Of a stretch of DNA of 64,000 bases, positions 25,025-33,404 are shown in pieces. Below the pieces are notes generated by a model that was not told the DNA's origin, made no database searches, and was given only the letters and a program-made list of their open reading frames with translations. Numbering within the stretch: position 1 is the first letter of the stretch; every line of letters starts with the position of its first letter. The DNA is from Arcobacter sp. FWKO B (GTDB lineage: Bacteria; Campylobacterota; Campylobacteria; Campylobacterales; Arcobacteraceae): assembly GCF_014844135.1 (NCBI RefSeq), contig NZ_CP041403.1, positions 1,736,001 to 1,800,000 on the forward strand. The letters run 5' to 3'. Made by a program: the position numbers and the translations under genes.

Positions 25025-25388
25025 AAAAACAGAAGGGATGAATGTTATCCCATTTATTGATGTATTGCTTGTACTTCTTGCTATAGTATTTGTAATATCA
25101 AATTTTATAGCTCTGGGTAAAATAGAGATAAATCTACCCCAAGCTTCAAATATACAAGAAATTGATGATATCAAGCACAATATTGTGATATCTCAAGATA
25201 GACAATATTACATAAATGATAAAGAAATTTCAAAAGAAGAGCTAGAATTAAAAATCAAAGCATTTACAAAAGATGATTTAGTAACTATCAGTTCTGATAA
25301 ACATTCATTATATGAAGATTTTATTTTTGTGATAGATTTATTAAAACAATACAGCATAGATAAAGTATCAATGGTGGTGAAAAAATGA
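25011..25388 (+). CDS. exbD: ExbD, copy A
   Basis: A 125-residue ExbD/TolR protein. The N-terminal membrane helix contains the essential aspartate in NVIPFIDVLLVLLAIVFV; the periplasmic domain includes YYINDKEISKEEL and VTISSDKHSLYEDFIFVIDLLKQY. It starts inside exbB and ends overlapping hemP in the sequence ATGA. Its first 130 bases and last 100 bases are nearly identical at DNA level to copy B, unlike the middle. Confidence 0.95.
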   Translation: MRSLKKTEGMNVIPFIDVLLVLLAIVFVISNFIALGKIEINLPQASNIQEIDDIKHNIVISQDRQYYINDKEISKEELELKIKAFTKDDLVTISSDKHSLYEDFIFVIDLLKQYSIDKVSMVVKK

Positions 25389-25528
25389 CAAAGAAAATGG
25401 ATAATTTTATAAGAATCATAGATTCAAACTCTTTATTTAAAGGTAGCAATGTAGTAGAAGTGGTACACAAAGGTACAATTTATGTAATGAGAATCACAAA
25501 AGATGGTAAGTTGATATTGACTAAGTAG
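25385..25528 (+). CDS. hemP: HemP haemin uptake protein, copy A
   Basis: A 47-residue protein of the HemP family, ending in the family signature YVMRITKDGKLILTK with the conserved ...VEVVHKGTIY. HemP genes accompany haem uptake systems and in some bacteria act as regulators or RNA-level signals of haem receptor expression. The start overlaps the exbD stop by 4 bp. The protein is the same as copy B at 36286-36429, with only a few DNA differences. Confidence 0.9.
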   Translation: MTKKMDNFIRIIDSNSLFKGSNVVEVVHKGTIYVMRITKDGKLILTK

Positions 25529-25550
25529 TTTTTAGGTGGTAGATGGTAGA

Positions 25551-25672
25551 TGGAACGCCAGTCTTTCTCACAGAGAGTGAAAGCACAAGACTGGTGATTA
25601 TTAAGACAAGCCCAGTCAGAGACTGGGGTTCCAACTCACAACTCACAACTCACGACTGACGACTCACGAATT
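25551..25672. repeat. Intergenic repeat tract: GGAACGC...GGGGTTCC copy 3 plus CAACTCA tandem words
   Basis: Positions 25551-25632 form the longest copy of the inverted-repeat family (TGGAACGCCAGTC to GACTGGGGTTCCA), with two internal CCAGTC/GACTGG hairpins. It is followed by tandem CAACTCA and CGACTCA words to 25672 and preceded by GGTAGATGGTAGATGG. All of this sits between hemP and the next ribosome binding site. Confidence 0.7.
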
Positions 25673-25692
25673 AAAAAAAGGAGAAAAACAAA

Positions 25693-26490
25693 ATGACAAA
25701 AAAGATAATATTAAGTTCAGTAGTAGCTTTTGGAATAGCTGCAAGTAGTGCTATGGCACATTTTCAAATGTTATATACGCCAGAGAGTGCTTTGGAAAAA
25801 GGTGGGAAGATTACACTTAAACATGTATTCAATCACCCTTTTGCGGATGAACATACTATGGATATGTCTGGGGTTGAAGCTTTTTATGTAGTTCATAAAG
25901 AAGAAAAAACAGACCTTATGAAAGATTTGAAACCAATTACTTTTAAAGGTAATACAAACAGTGGAAAAGGGTTTGAAAATGATTACAATGCAAGAAAAAT
26001 GGGTGATCATCTTTTTGTAATGACTCCAAAACCATATTTTGAAAAAAATGAAGATGCGTATATACAGCAAATTACAAAAACTGTGGTAAATGTATCTGGT
26101 CTTCCTACAGATTGGGACGCAGAGCTTGGTCTAAAAGCTGAAATTGTACCTCTTACAAAACCATATGCTATATATTCTGGCGGAACATTTACAGGTATAG
26201 TAAAAAGTAATGGCAAACCAATACCTTATGCTGAGATAGAAGTAGAATACCTAAACCACGATGTGGATATGAAAAACAATGCTATGGGTAAAGGTAAATA
26301 CACTGCACCTCAAGATTCTTTTGTAACAATAGGTATAAAAGCAAATAAAGATGGTGAGTTTACATTTGGTATTCCAAAATCAGGATGGTGGGGATTTGCA
26401 GCACTTGGTGTTGGAAGTGATACAGAGTATGAAGGCAAAGAGCTAAGCCAAGACGCAGTTATCTGGATACAAGCCAAAGATATGAAATAA
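25693..26490 (+). CDS. Exported DUF4198-like protein, first of two
   Basis: A 265-residue protein with a clear signal peptide (MTKKIILSSVVAFGIAASSAMA), so mature from about AHFQMLY. The mature start, the GGTFTGIVKSNGKPIPYAEIEVEY beta domain and the C-terminal KDGEFTFGIPKSGWWGFAAL fit DUF4198 proteins, related to periplasmic components of metal uptake. Histidines are frequent near the mature N-terminus (AHF, LKHVFNHPFADEH). It precedes a TonB receptor, and another such protein follows the receptor. A metal or metal-chelate binding role is inferred. Confidence 0.82.
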   Translation: MTKKIILSSVVAFGIAASSAMAHFQMLYTPESALEKGGKITLKHVFNHPFADEHTMDMSGVEAFYVVHKEEKTDLMKDLKPITFKGNTNSGKGFENDYNARKMGDHLFVMTPKPYFEKNEDAYIQQITKTVVNVSGLPTDWDAELGLKAEIVPLTKPYAIYSGGTFTGIVKSNGKPIPYAEIEVEYLNHDVDMKNNAMGKGKYTAPQDSFVTIGIKANKDGEFTFGIPKSGWWGFAALGVGSDTEYEGKELSQDAVIWIQAKDMK

Positions 26491-26520
26491 TATAAAAAAG
26501 GGATTTTAACCCTTTTTTAT
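26491..26520 (+). terminator. Rho-independent terminator after first DUF4198-like gene
   Basis: AAAAAAGGG and CCCTTTTTT pair around the loop ATTTTAA immediately after the stop codon, with a T run. A clear intrinsic terminator that separates this gene from the receptor downstream. Confidence 0.85.
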
Positions 26521-26628
26521 ATAGAATAAAAATACTCTCATTTAAAAATTCAATAAAAGTTTTTCAACCACCTCTCTTTTATCAATCTCTCATATAAGTT
26601 CACCCAATGTTTGTTTTGGGATATTATT

Positions 26629-26796
26629 AAACCCAAATTATGCAATAGAAATCACATAACTTACTTCAGTCATTGCACTATGGGCATTCACAAAAAATCA
26701 TCGATTAACCTCTTGGTTAACCTCAAATTTTTTATAAACACCCATAGCACAAGCACTTGAAGAATTTCTAGCGATTCTATTGCATAATTCGGGTTA
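26629..26796. mobile_element. MITE-like long imperfect palindrome
   Basis: A 168-bp non-coding element whose ends are inverted copies: AACCCAAATTATGCAATAGA at the left and the complement of AACCCGAATTATGCAATAGA at the right (one mismatch in 20). Internal arms also pair (GCACTATGGGCATTCACAAA with GTGCTATGGGTGTTTATAAA), around a centre with AACCTCTTGGTTAACCTC. It has no ORF. The whole gap 26521-27041 otherwise holds only this element and the receptor control region. Whether it is a mobile MITE or a single large RNA hairpin cannot be settled from one copy. Confidence 0.6.
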
Positions 26797-26879
26797 AATT
26801 AGTTATAGCACAATTTTTGATATCTTTAAGTATTCCGTATTATAGTACAAAATAATTTATATGTTTAGACTAAATTAAA

Positions 26880-27016
26880 TGAAAATCAATATCAATATTA
26901 AGAAGTTTTTAAGTTACAATTCTGTAATATTTCAATAATTATTATCAATAAGATAATTATTAACTAATTAGCCAGCAAATTACTCTTTGTTCTCCGAGTC
27001 ATAGTAGCCAGCCAAA
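26880..27016 (+). promoter_or_regulatory. Control region and leader of first TonB receptor
   Basis: AT-rich Fur-type runs lie at 26880-26897 (TGAAAATCAATATCAATA) and 26932-26961 (with AATAATTATTATC). Downstream comes a paired element: TAGCCAGC at 26969-26976 and TAGCCAGCC at 27005-27013, 36 bp apart. The same order of sites is found before the second receptor (37346-37465). The ribosome binding site AAGGATGG follows. Shared layout in front of two diverged genes suggests a real regulatory leader. Confidence 0.65.
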
Positions 27017-27041
27017 AAATCAAAATTTTTAAGGATGGCAT

Positions 27042-29036
27042 ATGCAAAAAATTGTTTTATCCACAATTGTAGCTTCTGTTTTATTTGTCCCAAATGTATT
27101 GTTTGGCAATGATTCAAGACAATCTACAATTGAATTGGATTCTGTAGTAATGACTGGGACACGAACACCTCACTTAATAGATGAAGTACCCGTTGAAACT
27201 GTAGTGATTACAAAAGAGATGATAGAAAAAAGTGGTGCTACAAATTTACCTCAAATTCTAAGAATGGTACCAGGATATACAAGTACAAACTTGGATGATA
27301 CCATAGCATCTGATAATATTCGTACTACATTTAGGGGTATGAATTTTAGTAGTGGTTATGGGCTTGTCTTGGTGGATGGTCAAAGAAGTTGGGGGGGAGG
27401 GCTAGGTTCTCATAATTCAATGAGACCAACTATGAATCAAGTACCTGTTTCTATGATTGAAAGGATAGAGATTATTAAAGGTTCAGCTTCTTCTCTCTAG
27501 GGAGCTGATGCAATGGCTGGTGTTATTAATATCATAACAAAAAAAATACCAAATGAACCAACAACAACTGCAAGTATCAGTAGAGGTAGTTACAAAGTGA
27601 AATCATCAACTGGGACTACTGCTGCAAATGAAGTAGTTACACCTACAAGACAGTCTACGGCATTTAATGCATCATATGCTGATGGTATTGGTGAAAACAC
27701 ATCTTTTATGGCAATGTATGAGCATAAAGAAGATGAAGGACACAATAAATTGCCACAAAAGGCAGTATCTGATACTGTTTTACTCAAGACTACTACACAT
27801 GTAAATGATAATTTAAAGGTTACTGCAAATATAGGTGCTGAGAGACAAAGGGTTGATGCTACAACTGTTCCTACTACAACATTATCAAAATACGAAAGAG
27901 AATATGACTCTATATTTACAAGTCTTGGTGCTGTTCATTCTACTAAAAGCCATCTTTGGACAACGAATGTAAATTATAAAGATCAAGATGTATCCACAAG
28001 TACTGGCAGATCATCTGGAAATTATCAACAAACAATGGTTGAGAGTATTTATACACATTTGGGTGATAGTCAGTGGATTACAGTTGGTGGTGAAGCAAGA
28101 AATGAAGAAGCTGATATTACAAATTTAGCAGCAAATTATACAGATGTCGAATATCAGGTTAAGGTTGATATCAAAAATTATGCAGCATTTGTACAAGATG
28201 AAATTAGTTTCTTTGATGGTGATTTGGTTGTTATTCCAGGAGTTAGGTTTGAAGACCACTCAAAATATGGTAACAGCACAAGTCCAAAGATTTCTACTAT
28301 GTATAAAATAGGTGATAATACAACATTTAGGGTATCAGTTGGTAAAGCGTTTAAAGCACCACATCTTCAACAGCTTTATATGGATAGGACTAGAAAGCAT
28401 GGAAGTTTTGAATATGAAAAATCAAATCCAAATTTAAAAGCAGAAAAATCACTAGGATATAATTTGTCATTAGAACACAAATGGCAAGATGTTCCATTGT
28501 GGGGTAGCTTAAGTGCTTTTCAAACTGATGTAAAAGATATGGTAATAAAAGTAGATACTGGTAATTTGATACTAGGCTTACCTGAGAGAACCTATGACAA
28601 TGCAGATAAAGCTGAGGTAAAAGGTCTTGAAATGGCATTTCAATGGGGTGAAGATAGAGGATTTTATCTCAATGGAAGTGCTGGTATCACAAGTAGCAAA
28701 CAAACAAGTGGTATATATAAAGACAAGTATATAACCTACGTACCAAAACATCAGATTAATATAACCCCAGGATATACAGCAAATTCAGGTAAATATGGAG
28801 TGCAGTTAAATTATCTAATAACAGGCAAACAGTACCAAGATGTAAATAATACACTAGAAACAAAAGCTCATAATGTACTAGATATGAATACTTGGATGTT
28901 AATTGGTAGTAAAAAAGATGCACCAAAATTATCTTTGACTTTGGCAAATTTGACTGATTCAGATAAAGGCGAAACTCAAGTTAATAGATATAGAGTTGGT
29001 AGAAGTGTAAAAGTTGCTTTAAGCGGTAAATTTTAA
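27042..29036 (+). pseudogene. TonB-dependent outer-membrane receptor interrupted by an in-frame TAG
   Basis: The frame encodes a 664-codon receptor: signal peptide (MQKIVLSTIVASVLFVPNVLFG), TonB-box region LDSVVMTGTRTP, plug domain, then a beta-barrel ending in an aromatic-final KVALSGKF. A TAG at 27498-27500 interrupts the plug in IEIIKGSASSL(stop)GADAMAGVINIITKK. The second receptor has tyrosine at this place (SLLYGSDAMGGVINIITKK), so one base change TAT/TAC to TAG explains it. No other stop or frameshift is present, so the lesion is recent, a sequencing error, or suppressed. Substrate unknown; iron or haem complexes fit the neighbours. Confidence 0.88.
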
Positions 29037-29050
29037 AATAAGGATTGAAG

Positions 29051-29869
29051 ATGTTAAAAGTATTAAAAAAAGTAAACGGTTTGGTTTTGGCTTCAGCGAT
29101 GACTATTGGCTTGACAAATGTAGCATTTGCACATGATTTTTGGCTATATTCAAATGATTATAATCCAAATTTAGCAAAACTAGGTGCTAGTACAAAGATT
29201 TATTTTGGGTGGGGGCATGGTTTTCCTATAGATGACCCATTATCAAAAGATAAAGTAGAAGAACTATATATCAAAAATGCAAAAGGTAAGACAATCATAG
29301 AACCAAAGCAAGCAAGTGGAGTTTTTGTAGATAAAATTGTTTTGAAAGAGCAAGGGTCTTATGTAGTTGGTGGAATAATGCAAGGTGGAATACTCTCTTA
29401 TACGCTAGATGATAAAGGAGATAAAGTAAAACATATTGGCAAAGGCAAAAAAGATGGCTTAAAAAATCTAGTTTCAAGTACATTTTATCAAAAATTTGCA
29501 AAAGCAATTATAAATGTAGGTGATTCAAAAGATGATGTTTTCTCTCAACCAATAGGGCATACTTTTGAAATAATACCTTTGGATAATCCAAAAGATTTGA
29601 AACAAAATGATTTTATAAGTATCAAAGTTGTACATAATAGCAAGCCAGTATCAGGGGCAGATGTATATGCAACATATGCAGGATTTTCAAAAAGTGGCGA
29701 TTTTTCTTATGCAACACATACAAACAAAGAGGGTATAGCAAAAGTTAGATTATCAACTTTAGGTCATTGGATGATTAAAAGTAATATCCAAATAGAACCA
29801 ACAAAAGAACAGAAAAAAGATTTTGATGAAATTTCCTATTCAGCAACTATAAATTTTGAGGTATATTAG
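29051..29869 (+). CDS. Exported DUF4198-like protein, second
   Basis: A 272-residue protein with a signal peptide (LVLASAMTIGLTNVAFA) and mature start HDFWLYSNDYNPN, the AHDFW-type opening characteristic of DUF4198 proteins; GWGHGFPIDDPL and a C-terminal beta domain (ADVYATYAGFSKSGDFSY) follow. It starts 14 bp after the receptor stop, so it is in its operon. I took ATG 29051 rather than TTG 29045. It is only distantly similar to the protein at 25693. Probable periplasmic binding partner for what the receptor imports. Confidence 0.83.
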   Translation: MLKVLKKVNGLVLASAMTIGLTNVAFAHDFWLYSNDYNPNLAKLGASTKIYFGWGHGFPIDDPLSKDKVEELYIKNAKGKTIIEPKQASGVFVDKIVLKEQGSYVVGGIMQGGILSYTLDDKGDKVKHIGKGKKDGLKNLVSSTFYQKFAKAIINVGDSKDDVFSQPIGHTFEIIPLDNPKDLKQNDFISIKVVHNSKPVSGADVYATYAGFSKSGDFSYATHTNKEGIAKVRLSTLGHWMIKSNIQIEPTKEQKKDFDEISYSATINFEVY

Positions 29870-29874
29870 TATTT

Positions 29875-29901
29875 AAAGGGGCAAGACCCGCCCCTTTTTT
29901 A
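29875..29901. terminator. Bidirectional terminator between DUF4198-like gene and metE
   Basis: AAAGGGGC and GCCCCTTTT form a GC-rich stem with A and T runs on the two sides, lying between two convergent genes. It should stop transcripts from both. Confidence 0.8.
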
Positions 29902-32157
29902 TCTAAACTTTTTAACAGCTTGCACCATATTGGCTAAAGCTGGGGTTACTTCTTCCCATTTTCGTGTTTTTAATCCACAATCAGGATTTATCCAAAGCTG
30001 TTCTTTTGGTAGTACTTCCAAAAGAAGTTGTATTTGAGTTTCTATCTCTTGCACACTTGGAATCCTTGGGCTATGTATATCATAAACTCCTGGGCCTATC
30101 TCTTTTGAATATCCTGAACTTTTAAAAATTTGCAACAATCTATTTCCACTTTTTGCGGTTTCTATAGTAATCACATCGGCATCCATTGCTTCTATGGTAT
30201 GGATGATATCACCAAACTCACTATAACACATATGTGTGTGGATTTGTGTTTGAGTGTATGCGGAGCTAACTGATAGTTTGAAGCTTTTTACTGCCCAATT
30301 TTCATAGTCACTTATATTTTCAGCTCTCAAAGGATAGCCTTCTTTAAATGCTGCTTCATCTACTTGGATTATTTTGATACCGTTTTTTTGCAAGTCATCT
30401 ATCTCATCAGCCAAACAAAGTGCTATTTGATAAGCTATTTGGCTTTTTGGTAAATCATCTCTTACAAAAGACCAGTTGATGATAGTAACAGGACCTGTAA
30501 GCATCCCTTTTACTATTTTGTTTGTAATACTTTGTGCATAAGTTATCCATTTGGTTGTCATTGGAGCATCAAGGCTTACATCACCGTATAAAATAGGGGG
30601 TTTTACACATCTAGCACCATAGCTTTGAACCCAGCCGTTTGAACTAAAAGCAAAACCGTTCATTTGTTCTCCAAAATACTCAACCATATCATTTCTCTCA
30701 GGTTCACCGTGTACTAGTACATCAAGCCCAATGCTTTCTTGCTTTTTGATACAATCATCAATATAAGATTTGATATAAGCTTCATAATCTTCAAGTGAAA
30801 TTGTTTTTTGCTTGTACTCTTTTCTTACATTCCTTAGTTCGTTTGTTTGAGGAAATGAACCTATAGTAGTAGTCGCTAAATCAGGGTATTTTAGAGTTTC
30901 TCTTTGGATTTTTAGTCTTTTGCTTACTTCTAGTTCTCTTTCCCAAGAAGATATATTTTGGACTCTTTTGTTTACATCAAGATTATGTATTTTTGATGAT
31001 GTTTTTTTGGATTCTATTGCTTTTTGGTTGTTTTGAACAAACTCTTTATCCTTTTGACTCAAAGGTTCATTGAAAAATAGTTTTGACAAAATCGCCACTT
31101 CATCAAGCTTTTCTACAGCAAAACTTAGCCAATTTTTCAGTTCACTATCAAGCTTTTGTTCATATTTTAGAGTAAAAGGGGAGTGAAGTAAAGAGCAACT
31201 ACTTGTGATTATGATTTTATCTTTTGGGATTATCTCACCTATAGTATGTAAAAGTTTGATACTTTTTTGTAAATCATTTTTCCAAATATTTCTACCATTT
31301 ACCACACCAGCAAATAGTATCTTATCACTTTTTGCTATCCAATCTAAGCTTTGTAGATTTTTCTCACCTGCTACAAAGTCTAGTCCCATAGCCCAAATTG
31401 GAGTGTTTACAAGTATTTTTGTAGCTTCGTTTGAGTGTTCAAAATATGTTGTTACTATTATCTTGATATTTGGTGATATATTTGCAAGTTTATCATAACA
31501 ATTTTTCAAAAGTCCAAGCTCTCCATTTGTAGGTTCTTTTGCAAAATACGGCTCATCAAACTGCACTATTACTTCATCATCAAGGCTTGAAATCTCACTC
31601 AAAAGCTCACTATAAATATCAACAACCTTTGCAAAATGCAAAAACTTATCACTTCCATCTGTAGTACTAAGTCCAAGAAAAGTCACTGCACCTATTAGGT
31701 TGATTTTGGTTTTAAGTCCTATTTCTTTGGCTTGTTTGTACTCTGATATTATCTTAGTGCTATCAAGTCTAAAGCTTTGGTTTTTGTGAAGTTCAGGTAC
31801 TATATAGTGGTAGTTTGTATTAAACCATTTTGTCATTGCCATAGCAACACCATCTTTATAACCTCTAGCCATTGCAAAGTATTGTTCTGTCTTGTTTTGG
31901 ATAGTTGCAAACCTTTGCGGTACACATCCTAACATCATGATAGTATCAAGCATACCGTCGTAATATGAAAAATCATTTGAGCTAATAAGCTCAATCCCTG
32001 CATTTTTTTGGTATTCCCAATGTCTTATTTTTAGTTCATTTGCGGTTTTTTCAACTTCATCAAACTCACACCCTTTTGCCCAGAATTTCTCCAAAGTAAA
32101 CTTCAATTCTCTTTTTTCCCCGATTCTAGGAAACCCGACTATGCTATTTTTTTGCAT
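29899..32157 (-). CDS. metE: Cobalamin-independent methionine synthase
   Basis: A 752-residue MetE that transfers a methyl group from methyltetrahydrofolate-triglutamate to homocysteine. Seen: MQKNSIVGFPRIGEKRELKF, the zinc ligands in IHTHMCYSEFGDI and INPDCGLKTRKW, and TTTIGSFPQTNELR at the start of the C-terminal barrel. ATG 32157 matches the family start; the upstream ATG at 32202 adds 15 unrelated residues. It is transcribed against its neighbours and splits the two iron blocks. I saw no recognisable SAM or B12 riboswitch upstream. Confidence 0.96.
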   Translation of the reverse strand: MQKNSIVGFPRIGEKRELKFTLEKFWAKGCEFDEVEKTANELKIRHWEYQKNAGIELISSNDFSYYDGMLDTIMMLGCVPQRFATIQNKTEQYFAMARGYKDGVAMAMTKWFNTNYHYIVPELHKNQSFRLDSTKIISEYKQAKEIGLKTKINLIGAVTFLGLSTTDGSDKFLHFAKVVDIYSELLSEISSLDDEVIVQFDEPYFAKEPTNGELGLLKNCYDKLANISPNIKIIVTTYFEHSNEATKILVNTPIWAMGLDFVAGEKNLQSLDWIAKSDKILFAGVVNGRNIWKNDLQKSIKLLHTIGEIIPKDKIIITSSCSLLHSPFTLKYEQKLDSELKNWLSFAVEKLDEVAILSKLFFNEPLSQKDKEFVQNNQKAIESKKTSSKIHNLDVNKRVQNISSWERELEVSKRLKIQRETLKYPDLATTTIGSFPQTNELRNVRKEYKQKTISLEDYEAYIKSYIDDCIKKQESIGLDVLVHGEPERNDMVEYFGEQMNGFAFSSNGWVQSYGARCVKPPILYGDVSLDAPMTTKWITYAQSITNKIVKGMLTGPVTIINWSFVRDDLPKSQIAYQIALCLADEIDDLQKNGIKIIQVDEAAFKEGYPLRAENISDYENWAVKSFKLSVSSAYTQTQIHTHMCYSEFGDIIHTIEAMDADVITIETAKSGNRLLQIFKSSGYSKEIGPGVYDIHSPRIPSVQEIETQIQLLLEVLPKEQLWINPDCGLKTRKWEEVTPALANMVQAVKKFR

Positions 32158-32202
32158 TAATTTATCCTTGTATTTAAATATTTTTGATAATACAAAGCCC
32201 AA

Positions 32203-32670
32203 ATGGAATATGGTATAAAAGGTAGAGGACTTGTTAGATTTTACTTTTTACCTTTTACCTAAAAGTAGGGTGGGTGTATTCCGCTTCTTCGGAAGCTAAA
32301 GCATTTAGAACTGCATTGGCATTTTTTGATTTTTTTGGATGCACAAAGTGCAAGTTTTGATTTTTTGTTGAAATAACAATTACAATGGCAAGGTTTTGAG
32401 CCTTGGAGATTTAAAAATAGACAAACAGTATCAGTGATAGGAGGTGGGTCTTCATCATCTTCGTCTTCATCATAAGTAGAAGTAGAATATCCCAACGATT
32501 TGGAAACTGTGCATACTTTATCTAGTGCAACTTGTACACTATGAGCTTGAATAGAAGCTAAAGAAAAGTATCGTTTACCAAAACCGCGAGGAGATTTCAA
32601 AAAGGTTTACCTTTTTATGAGATTTTAAAGTATTGTAGTATAAAGAAGCTTTAACTACAATATAAGGAAT
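32203..32670. other. Gap of about 470 bp with no convincing gene
   Basis: Between metE and the second iron block. A minus-strand frame at 32259-32600 encodes 113 residues with an acidic run (DEDEDDED) and Cys-rich stretches (CHCNC, CQCSSKC), but its only start is TTG with no good ribosome binding site and the composition looks incidental. A perfect small hairpin GCTTC-TTCG-GAAGC is near 32282-32296, and AAAAAGG/CCTTTTT pairs at about 32600-32620. I do not call a protein here. Confidence 0.45.
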
Positions 32671-32673
32671 TAA

Positions 32674-32790
32674 TTACTTTTTAGAACAGCTATTCTTCCC
32701 ACATCCACAACCACCACTTTTAAAGAGTGATTTGTAGATAAAATAAACAGCCCAAACAAAGATAAGTCCTATAAAAATTGTTTCTAACAT
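32674..32790 (-). CDS. 38-aa Cys-rich membrane peptide (FeoB-associated type), copy B
   Basis: The second copy of the peptide at 21761: same length, membrane helix IFIGLIFVWAVYFIYKSLF and tail CGCGKNSC ending in SKK, with only a few conservative changes in the helix. It abuts fur B, which ends at 32791. Selection for the peptide rather than the DNA is suggested by synonymous changes in the tail codons. Confidence 0.8.
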   Translation of the reverse strand: MLETIFIGLIFVWAVYFIYKSLFKSGGCGCGKNSCSKK

Positions 32791-33240
32791 TTATTTACCT
32801 TTACATTCAGAACAAATACCGTAGATTGTCATATTGTGTGATTCTATAGTAAAACCATTTGATTGAGCAATTTCTAGTTGAGATTTTTCTATATCTTCAT
32901 CAAAAAATTCTACGACTTTACCACATTGTGTACAGATTATATGGTCATGGTGACCATCAATAGATATTTCATAACTTTTCGTATTTGAGCTATCTTTTAC
33001 TATTGCTGATACTATATTGGAGTTTTCCAAAAAGTTCAGATTTCTGTAAACTGTAGCAATGCCTATATTTATCTTATATTTCTTCTTTACTATTGTAGCT
33101 ATTTCTTCAGCATTTAGATGCCCAGCTTCTTCAAAAAGGACTTTTAAGATAGCTTCTTTTTGGATTGTATTTGATAATCCAGATTTTTTGAGATACGCTG
33201 TAAAGCTTTTTATAAAAGAATCAAAGTTTTTGTTTTCCAT
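32791..33240 (-). CDS. fur: Ferric uptake regulator Fur, copy B
   Basis: A 149-residue Fur paralogue very close to copy A. Differences cluster in the helical region (FEEAGHLNAEEIATIVKKKYK) and around the metal loop, where GHHDHIICTQCGK replaces EHHDHIICTECGK, keeping all cysteines and histidines. The ATG at 33240 has AGGTGA upstream. Two Fur proteins with such close sequence may bind the same sites or form mixed dimers; this is inference. Confidence 0.93.
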   Translation of the reverse strand: MENKNFDSFIKSFTAYLKKSGLSNTIQKEAILKVLFEEAGHLNAEEIATIVKKKYKINIGIATVYRNLNFLENSNIVSAIVKDSSNTKSYEISIDGHHDHIICTQCGKVVEFFDEDIEKSQLEIAQSNGFTIESHNMTIYGICSECKGK

Positions 33241-33316
33241 TTTTTCACCTAAACTGATAATTGATATTAAAATCATAACCAATTAAACCTTTAACATTTC
33301 TTAATTAAAATATTAT

Positions 33317-33384
33317 GATAACTATTATCATTTTAAGGTTTAATAAAGTTTTCTTTTGATATTATTTCACTGATAGTGATTATC
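33317..33384. promoter_or_regulatory. Fur-box-like sites between fur B and ferritin B
   Basis: Cores GATAACTATTATC (33317-33329) and GATAGTGATTATC (33372-33384) have the same sequence as the pair before ferritin A and the same 55-bp separation, while flanking bases differ. Conservation of the cores supports a binding function. Confidence 0.72.
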
Positions 33385-33404
33385 AAATAATAAAGGAGTG
33401 TGAA

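Noticed and set aside
27498-27500. Selenocysteine or pyrrolysine at the internal stop of the receptor
   Set aside because: The codon is TAG, not TGA, so selenocysteine does not apply. Pyrrolysine is not expected in this group or protein family, and the paralogue has tyrosine. A nonsense change is simpler.
32158-32258. SAM or cobalamin riboswitch before metE
   Set aside because: The upstream region is short, AT-rich and partly simple-sequence; no conserved riboswitch core was recognisable by eye.
32259-32600. 113-aa minus-strand frame with acidic and Cys-rich runs
   Set aside because: Only a TTG start, no proper ribosome binding site, no recognisable domain, and the runs follow simple-sequence DNA. 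Listed as a gene-free gap instead.
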